DNA of 8,924 nucleotides from an uncultured Rikenellaceae bacterium (GTDB taxonomy: Bacteria; Bacteroidota; Bacteroidia; Bacteroidales; Rikenellaceae): positions 1-8,924 of the forward strand of contig CAMWRR010000067.1 of assembly GCA_947176715.1 (NCBI GenBank), read 5' to 3'. The translations under genes and the position numbers were made by a program. Of this stretch, positions 4,800 to 8,924 are shown piece by piece; the first letter of the stretch is position 1; each line of letters starts with the position of its first letter. The notes beneath the pieces are model-generated. The model did not search any database. It saw only the letters and a list, made by a program, of their open reading frames with translations, and had not been told where the DNA came from.

Positions 4800-7220
4800 T
4801 TATGCCTTTTGACCGTAAGACCTCCTCGCACGAAGCGCACACAACGCCAGCGATAACACCGTCCCGAGCAGTATCGCCGCCGAGCAGGCCGCCGTTATAC
4901 CCCTGAGCAGACCGAAGTGCGGAGCGGCGAACGAGAACACTATCTCGTGCTCCCCGGCAGGCACCTCAAGGGCGCGGAGTATATAGTCGGCACGTATTAC
5001 CGGCACCTCGGCACCGTCGATGGTGGCCCGCCAGCCTCTCGGGTAGTATATCTCCGAGAAGACCGCCAATGCGTCGGAGGGTGTCTCGGCCTTGTATGTC
5101 AATATGTTGGCTCGCCAGTCGGTAAGCTCTACGGTGGCCGACGAATCGGCGTGCAGCTGCGGAGTATCCGCCATGAAGCGTCTGTCCACCACCGCCGTAA
5201 CGGCAGGGTCTATCGCGGCTATGGCATCCAGCTCCTCGTCGGCGCCGTCGGCCACGACCACCTCCCTGACGAACCACGCGTTACCCAAAGCGCCGTCGTT
5301 GTAACGCGCCTCGGGCTCGCCGTTCTCGCCACGCTGTATGAAATATTTCGTGTTGAGCATGTCGAAGCCTTTGAGGTCGCCGCCTGTGAGGTATCTGTCG
5401 GCGAACTCCTGATAACGGCGCAGCTTGGCCGCATGATAGCCGCCTACCGACTTGTGGTGATAGGAGGCGGTGGCGTCGGCAAAGGTGCTTACAGTGAGGT
5501 TGGCTACACGGAAGTCGGGGTCGGGGTCGGACATTATGATGCGGTCTGCCTCGGTAGGCGTTACCCCCACGGCCTCCTTGCGGGCCACGAACTTGTCGTA
5601 GTCGAGATACCTTTTGTCTACCGGCACCATGTCCGAAAGCACAAGCACAGAGAGCACAGTGGCCGCAACGCCCGCCGACACCCTGCCCCTGTAAAGCATC
5701 GAGACGAGAGCCGCCGTAAGCATCACGAAGACCAACGAGCGGAAAGCGTCCGACCTCATGAGCGAGGCCCTCTCGTCGCGCATGGCAGCCAGTATGTCGT
5801 CCGGCAACCCCATTGCGGTGTCGTACTCACCCGAAAAGTCGAACAGGGCGCCGCCCACCGTCAGGAACAACAACGCTATGCCGCCGGTTACAAAGAGGCT
5901 GTATCTTATTGCCTTGCCTACCCTTACGCGAGCCTCGGCACCGTCGGCATCCATAACCTCGCGCATTCCGAGCATGGCCAGCAGAGGCACGCTCCATTGC
6001 GCTATCACGAGTATCATCGACACCGTGCGGAACTTGTCGTACGCGGGCACGTAATCGATGAAAAGGTCGGTCAGCCACATGAAATTCCTACCCCACGCCA
6101 GCATCACGGCCAGAAGCGTCACTCCAGCGAGCCACCATTTGACACTGCCTCTGAGCAGAAACAGACCCATGACGGCGAGGAATATCATCACCGCGCCTAT
6201 ATACACGGGGCCCGAGGTCATCGGTTGGGGCCCCCAATAGCCGGGCAGATGTGCGGCCAACGAGGTGGCGTTATATGGCTTCAACGCCTCGGCCACCTTG
6301 CCGTCGTCGCTGAAACCGCCGCTGCTCGTGCCGCCCATAAGGTTAGGTATCAGCAGATTGAACGTCTCGGCCTTGCCGTAGCTCCATGCCGTGATATAGT
6401 CTCGGTCGAGCCCGTCGGTGCGATTGTCTCTCCCGGCATCGTCGCCCTTCAGCTCGGAGGCCGAGCGGGTCGACTCTCTGGAGTAGTCGTTTATGTAGTA
6501 TAGCTGCACTATGTTGGAGCCGACGGCCAGCACGCCCGCCGCGAGCAACACTGCCGTGCTTACGGCGAACTTCTTAATAGTCTTGCTCTTGATTGCGTCG
6601 TAGAGCATGGCCGCGACCAGACCCGCCAACACGAAGAGGAAGTAATAGCTTATCTGCGGATGCGAACAGCTTATCTCTATCGACCCGAAGAATGCGGCCA
6701 GCGACGCCCCTAACCACAGATTGCGTCTGTAGGCCAGAAAGACCGCCCCCACCATAGGCGCCGCCCACGCCATCGCCATCAGCTTGGTGATGTGTCCCGC
6801 CTCGAAAATGATAATGAAGTAGGAGGAGAGACCGTAGGCCAACGACCCGGCTATGGCCATCCACGGGTCTATCCCGAAGATGAGCAACATGAGGTAGAAG
6901 CCGGCCATGAGCACGAAATAGAACCCGGCAGGCTTGCCGAGAAAGTAGAACATGTCGCCGGTGTGCTTGACCAGACGCCCCTCGTAGTTCATGTCTATGA
7001 GGTAGGCGGGCATACCCGAGAACATGTTGGGTGCCCATTGCGGGTGTTCGCCGTAGGCCTCCTTGTGGGCCTCTATGCCCCCTTTCATGCCTTGAGCCTG
7101 TATCTCGTCGCCCTGACGAACGACGCGACCCTCGTATTGCGGTGCGAAATAGACCATCGACACGATGGCGAAAACCGCCAAAGCGACTATATGCGGCAGA
7201 GCTTTTCTGAACATAGCCAT
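4800..7220 (-). CDS. YfhO-family large membrane protein
   Basis: The 806-residue protein has one N-terminal helix (about 8-26), an extracytoplasmic loop with the typical QWAPNMFSGMPAYLI (61-75), and then many hydrophobic helices with HITKLMAMAWAAP (143-155) and SHPQISYYF (186-194). A soluble region follows, ending in the typical YYPRGWRATIDG and a final helix. This is the Bacteroidota form of YfhO. In Gram-positives YfhO is linked to glycosylation of lipoteichoic acid, but its role in Gram-negatives is not established. The frame stays open to an ATG at 7475. The start at 7220 is preferred because it directly precedes a hydrophobic helix, and a -7 box lies 46 nt upstream, inside the longer frame. 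It is the first gene of the operon; ftsX begins 4 nt after its stop. Confidence 0.9.
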   Translation of the reverse strand: MAMFRKALPHIVALAVFAIVSMVYFAPQYEGRVVRQGDEIQAQGMKGGIEAHKEAYGEHPQWAPNMFSGMPAYLIDMNYEGRLVKHTGDMFYFLGKPAGFYFVLMAGFYLMLLIFGIDPWMAIAGSLAYGLSSYFIIIFEAGHITKLMAMAWAAPMVGAVFLAYRRNLWLGASLAAFFGSIEISCSHPQISYYFLFVLAGLVAAMLYDAIKSKTIKKFAVSTAVLLAAGVLAVGSNIVQLYYINDYSRESTRSASELKGDDAGRDNRTDGLDRDYITAWSYGKAETFNLLIPNLMGGTSSGGFSDDGKVAEALKPYNATSLAAHLPGYWGPQPMTSGPVYIGAVMIFLAVMGLFLLRGSVKWWLAGVTLLAVMLAWGRNFMWLTDLFIDYVPAYDKFRTVSMILVIAQWSVPLLAMLGMREVMDADGAEARVRVGKAIRYSLFVTGGIALLFLTVGGALFDFSGEYDTAMGLPDDILAAMRDERASLMRSDAFRSLVFVMLTAALVSMLYRGRVSAGVAATVLSVLVLSDMVPVDKRYLDYDKFVARKEAVGVTPTEADRIIMSDPDPDFRVANLTVSTFADATASYHHKSVGGYHAAKLRRYQEFADRYLTGGDLKGFDMLNTKYFIQRGENGEPEARYNDGALGNAWFVREVVVADGADEELDAIAAIDPAVTAVVDRRFMADTPQLHADSSATVELTDWRANILTYKAETPSDALAVFSEIYYPRGWRATIDGAEVPVIRADYILRALEVPAGEHEIVFSFAAPHFGLLRGITAACSAAILLGTVLSLALCALRARRSYGQKA

Positions 7221-7265
7221 ATTTTTACGTGACAGCCGGGACCGTAACAGACCGCCGGTTTCGAT

Positions 7266-7281
7266 TATCTTTGCAAAGATA
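7266..7281. promoter_or_regulatory. Palindromic double -7 box; promoter of the yfhO-ftsX-DUF3098-uppP-truB operon
   Basis: TATCTTTGCAAAGATA is a perfect 16-bp palindrome. Each strand therefore carries TATCTTTG, an exact match to the Bacteroidota sigma-70-type -7 consensus TAnnTTTG. On the minus strand it sits 46 nt before the yfhO ATG, giving a leader of about 40 nt. Upstream TTTG copies lie 16 and 22 nt away, bracketing the usual spacing of about 19 to the -33 element. On the plus strand it points into the 7282-7599 intergenic region toward the recombinase gene. Use on the minus strand is likely; use on the plus strand is only possible. Confidence 0.7.
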
Positions 7282-7563
7282 GCAAATAAGCCGAGAACAA
7301 AAGCAAATGATGTCCTGATTTTGCCGAACGACAGGGGTTGAGGCATACTACGGACTCTTCTGGCGGCGGAACACCTGAGCCGGAATACGATATCGTGGCA
7401 TAACCGAACGGAGGTCCTCCCGTCCGGCACTGTCTCCAGCAGGCCCGGATACGCGCTCCGCATCACTTTGTCCATACAGATTATAATGATATGTGTGATT
7501 AGATCTATCCCCGACCCGCATCAATAAATATCTCCCGGAATTATATCTATGCGGCATATTCGT
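7282..7563. other. Gene-free part of the divergent intergenic region, partly structured
   Basis: This segment separates the operon promoter from the recombinase promoter. The minus-strand frame that crosses it is an upstream extension of the yfhO-like frame without family similarity. A folded block is visible: GCCGG (7379-7383) pairs with CCGGC (7424-7428), enclosing the palindrome ACGATATCGT (7387-7396) and the hairpin ACGG/CCGT (7408-7411/7420-7423). The last part (about 7470-7560) is AT-rich, as expected upstream of a promoter. I see no tRNA or known RNA here. Confidence 0.45.
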
Positions 7564-7571
7564 TATCTTTG
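7564..7571 (+). promoter_or_regulatory. -7 box for the xerD-like gene
   Basis: TATCTTTG matches the TAnnTTTG consensus exactly and is identical to the half-site at 7266-7273. It ends 28 nt before the ATG at 7600, which implies a leader of only about 20-25 nt. No clear TTG -33 element is seen at the usual distance, though the region is AT-rich. Its position inside the longer open frame (from 7549) is the main reason to reject that upstream start. Confidence 0.65.
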
Positions 7572-7599
7572 CGGAATACGGGTCTGTCCGAACACTGCC

Positions 7600-8511
7600 A
7601 TGAACACCGACGAATTGCTTCTGGAATACCAAGCCTATCTGATGTTGGAGAAACGTCTGTCGGCCAACACTATCGAGGCATACATGCGCGATGTGAGGGC
7701 TTTTCGCGACCATGTGGCCGAAGAGTGCGGTGTTTTCGACCCTACCGTTATCACCTACAAGGAGATAGAGGATTTCATCGCAGATCTATCCCGGACTGGA
7801 GCCGGGAGCCGTTCGGTGGCACGCACCATAAGCGGGATCAAGAGCTTCTTCGGCTGGCTATATCTATACGACAAAATAGAGAATCTGCCCACAGAGCTGG
7901 TGGAGTCGCCCAAGATAGGCCGCAAGATTCCCGACTGTCTAACAGAGAACGAGGTGGAGCGGATGTTCGCGGCCATCGACCTGTCGCTCGAAGAGGGACA
8001 TCGCAACAGAGCCATGCTGGAGGTTATGTACAGCTGCGGACTACGTGTAAGCGAGGTGGTGTCGTTGCGTATAACCGACCTTTTCTTCGACGACGGCTAT
8101 CTGCGCGTAATAGGCAAGGGCGACAAGGAGCGTCTCGTGCCGGTATCGGACGAACTGATAAAACAGGTGGCCATCTATCGCCAGATACGCGCCTCGATAC
8201 ATGTGGAGAGCCGCTACGCCGACTATCTTTTCCTAAGCAGACGGGGCCGACCGCTCAGCCGCGTGATGGTATTCAACATAGTAAAACGTACCGCCGCCGA
8301 TGCAGGTATAACCAAAACGGTAAGTCCGCACACCCTGCGCCACACCTTCGCCACACAACTGGTCAAAGGCGGCGCCGACATAAGACTCGTGCAACAGATG
8401 CTCGGACACAGCAGCATTATGACTACCGAGATATACACCCACCTCGATATCCGCCACAAACAGGAGACCTTAGAGCAATTCCACCCGTTAGGCCAAAAGA
8501 CACACATTTAA
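7600..8511 (+). CDS. xerD: Tyrosine recombinase, XerC/XerD type
   Basis: Xer recombinases resolve chromosome dimers at dif during the last stage of division. The 303 residues from the ATG at 7600 match the family length. The N-terminal SAM-like core-binding domain (about 1-105) starts LLLEYQAYLMLEKRLSANTI and includes SGIKSFFGWL (78-87). The catalytic domain carries the full set: Arg149 (CGLRVSE), Lys173 (GKGDKER), His244 and Arg247 (HTLRH), His270 (LGHSS) and nucleophile Tyr279 (IYTH). The longer frame from 7549 would place the start upstream of the -7 box, so I trimmed it. The sequence suggests XerD rather than XerC, but the two are hard to separate by eye. A phage or element integrase is less likely, given the short length and canonical N-terminus. 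It is probably monocistronic. Confidence 0.9.
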   Translation: MNTDELLLEYQAYLMLEKRLSANTIEAYMRDVRAFRDHVAEECGVFDPTVITYKEIEDFIADLSRTGAGSRSVARTISGIKSFFGWLYLYDKIENLPTELVESPKIGRKIPDCLTENEVERMFAAIDLSLEEGHRNRAMLEVMYSCGLRVSEVVSLRITDLFFDDGYLRVIGKGDKERLVPVSDELIKQVAIYRQIRASIHVESRYADYLFLSRRGRPLSRVMVFNIVKRTAADAGITKTVSPHTLRHTFATQLVKGGADIRLVQQMLGHSSIMTTEIYTHLDIRHKQETLEQFHPLGQKTHI

Positions 8512-8536
8512 ACGGCACCGAACAACGGATGTTATT

Positions 8537-8587
8537 AGTAGTAAGTACTTTGCGAGGGAGGAGATACTTCTCGCGGGGGATACTACT
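8537..8587 (+). terminator. Strong interrupted hairpin downstream of xerD
   Basis: AGTAGTA (8537-8543) pairs with TACTACT (8581-8587), and GCGAG (8552-8556) pairs with CTCGC (8570-8574). Between the two helices CTTT can pair with GGGG through G-U pairs. This gives a stem of about 16 pairs, 25 nt beyond the xerD stop. No T-run follows, so if it ends transcription it is not a textbook terminator. It could equally protect the 3' end of the mRNA or start a separate structured RNA. Confidence 0.4.
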
Positions 8588-8594
8588 TGTAGCG

Positions 8595-8616
8595 TACACT
8601 CCTTGCGGCGAGTGTA
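8595..8616. repeat. Perfect 7-bp hairpin
   Basis: TACACTC (8595-8601) and GAGTGTA (8610-8616) are exact reverse complements around the 8-nt loop CTTGCGGC. It follows the preceding hairpin after 7 nt. A T-run is absent downstream. Confidence 0.5.
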
Positions 8617-8629
8617 TCTGTCGGTAAAC

Positions 8630-8662
8630 AGGTAGGGATTTTTAGTTTCGTTTAGGTAGGGA
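8630..8662. repeat. 9-bp direct repeat AGGTAGGGA, two copies
   Basis: AGGTAGGGA occurs at 8630-8638 and again at 8654-8662, with a period of 24 nt. The spacer is AT-rich. It may be a pair of protein-binding sites; no other support is visible. Confidence 0.45.
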
Positions 8663-8686
8663 CATGCGGAATTTGTGGTTGGCACC

Positions 8687-8880
8687 CTCGCTAACGTATG
8701 GACATAGTAAAACGGTAAATGTTCAATGCCTCTCGCTATGTTTGTGGGAGGGAAAACGTAAAGTGCTCAACGTCACTCCTCGCACCTTAATATAAGGTCG
8801 TAATTATAGAGTAACCAAATCGAAAACCAACAAACCCAAAAGCCAATATAAGGAGTGACACGTTGAGTATTTTCACTTTT
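8687..8880. repeat. Degenerate direct repeats of about 45 nt plus a long inverted repeat
   Basis: CTCGCT at 8687 and 8732, and CTCGCA at 8779, begin three related units with periods of 45 and 47 nt. The first two units also share AAAACGGTAAATGTTCAATG (8709-8728), matched by a one-base-shorter variant at 8753-8772. The left arm CTCAACGTCACTCCT (8766-8780, first C excluded from the best match) is the reverse complement of AGGAGTGACACGTTGAG (8851-8867) apart from a 2-nt insertion. AATATAAGG recurs at 8789-8797 and 8844-8852, and TTCACTTTTAAGTGAA (8871-8886) forms a hairpin. I do not recognise the element. The repeats are too divergent and too few for a CRISPR array. Confidence 0.45.
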
Positions 8881-8924
8881 AAGTGAATATGCCTGACGTC
8901 GCAGGGACGGAGCCTGCGGGGGAC

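Larger units (their letters stand above)
8512..8924. other. Gene-free downstream region, rich in dyads
   Basis: No reading frame in these 413 nt looks like a gene. The frames that exist are short and lack family features. A TATGTTTG at 8737-8744 matches the -7 consensus on the plus strand but has no clear -33 partner. The region closes with the hairpin CGCAGG/CCTGCG (8900-8905/8913-8918). Taken together it looks like non-coding, structured or repetitive DNA rather than decayed coding sequence. Confidence 0.5.

Noticed and set aside
4796..4840. Upstream ATG for ftsX at 4840
   Set aside because: It would overlap the yfhO-like gene by 41 nt. The ATG at 4795 gives the 4-nt spacing seen throughout the operon and a normal FtsX N-terminus.
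4917..6503. Plus-strand open frame of 528 codons
   Set aside because: It is antisense to the yfhO-like gene, rich in His, Arg and Tyr as antisense frames of this DNA are, and shows no domain.
7221..7475. N-terminal extension of the yfhO-like frame by 85 codons
   Set aside because: It contains the -7 promoter box, lacks family similarity and precedes a good start followed directly by the first membrane helix.
7549..7599. Upstream ATG for the recombinase at 7549
   Set aside because: The -7 box at 7564-7571 lies inside this extension, and the added residues do not resemble the XerC/D N-terminus.
7569..8627. Plus-strand open frame of 352 codons overlapping xerD
   Set aside because: It is a shifted frame of the recombinase gene, Arg-rich and without motifs.
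8488..8685. Small minus-strand gene of 65 codons downstream of xerD
   Set aside because: It crosses the strong hairpins, overlaps the xerD end and has no recognisable features or promoter.
8687..8880. CRISPR array
   Set aside because: Repeats are degenerate, only about three, and there are no uniform spacers or cas genes.

Overview
This window is a stretch of chromosome from a Bacteroidota bacterium, most likely order Bacteroidales. The evidence is the conserved gene block ftsX / DUF3098 / uppP / truB, the family of the YfhO-like and DUF6427-like membrane proteins, and two exact matches to the Bacteroidota -7 promoter element (TAnnTTTG). The DNA is fairly GC-rich by eye. Isoleucine is written mostly as ATA, which is unusual for such DNA. 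I could not fix genus or family.

Layout: (1) 1-640, + strand: the C-terminal half of purD (purine synthesis), with an in-frame TAG at 5-7 and a basic C-terminal tail. (2) 833-1816, + strand: a polytopic membrane protein that looks like DUF6427. (3) 1817-2068: a convergent intergenic region full of inverted repeats, including a nested, possibly bistable RNA-like fold at 1903-1996. (4) 2069-7220, - strand: one tightly packed operon read in the order yfhO-like, ftsX, DUF3098, uppP, truB, with gaps of only 2-4 nt. (5) 7221-7599: a divergent regulatory region with a 16-bp palindrome carrying a -7 box on each strand, a structured segment, and the promoter of the next gene. (6) 7600-8511, + strand: a XerC/XerD-type tyrosine recombinase. 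(7) 8512-8924: 413 nt without a convincing gene, containing several hairpins, degenerate direct repeats of about 45 nt and a long inverted repeat.

Functionally, the minus-strand operon is a cell-envelope set: a YfhO-family membrane protein, a division/peptidoglycan-hydrolase regulator (FtsX), a small membrane protein of unknown role, the undecaprenyl-pyrophosphate phosphatase (UppP), and the tRNA pseudouridine-55 synthase TruB as a passenger. XerC/D and FtsX both belong to the end of the cell cycle. The genes themselves are mostly core housekeeping. The least explained parts are the two structured intergenic regions (1817-2068 and 8512-8924), the basic tail on PurD and the early stop in purD. 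I saw no clear defence system, CRISPR array, insertion sequence, tRNA or rRNA.
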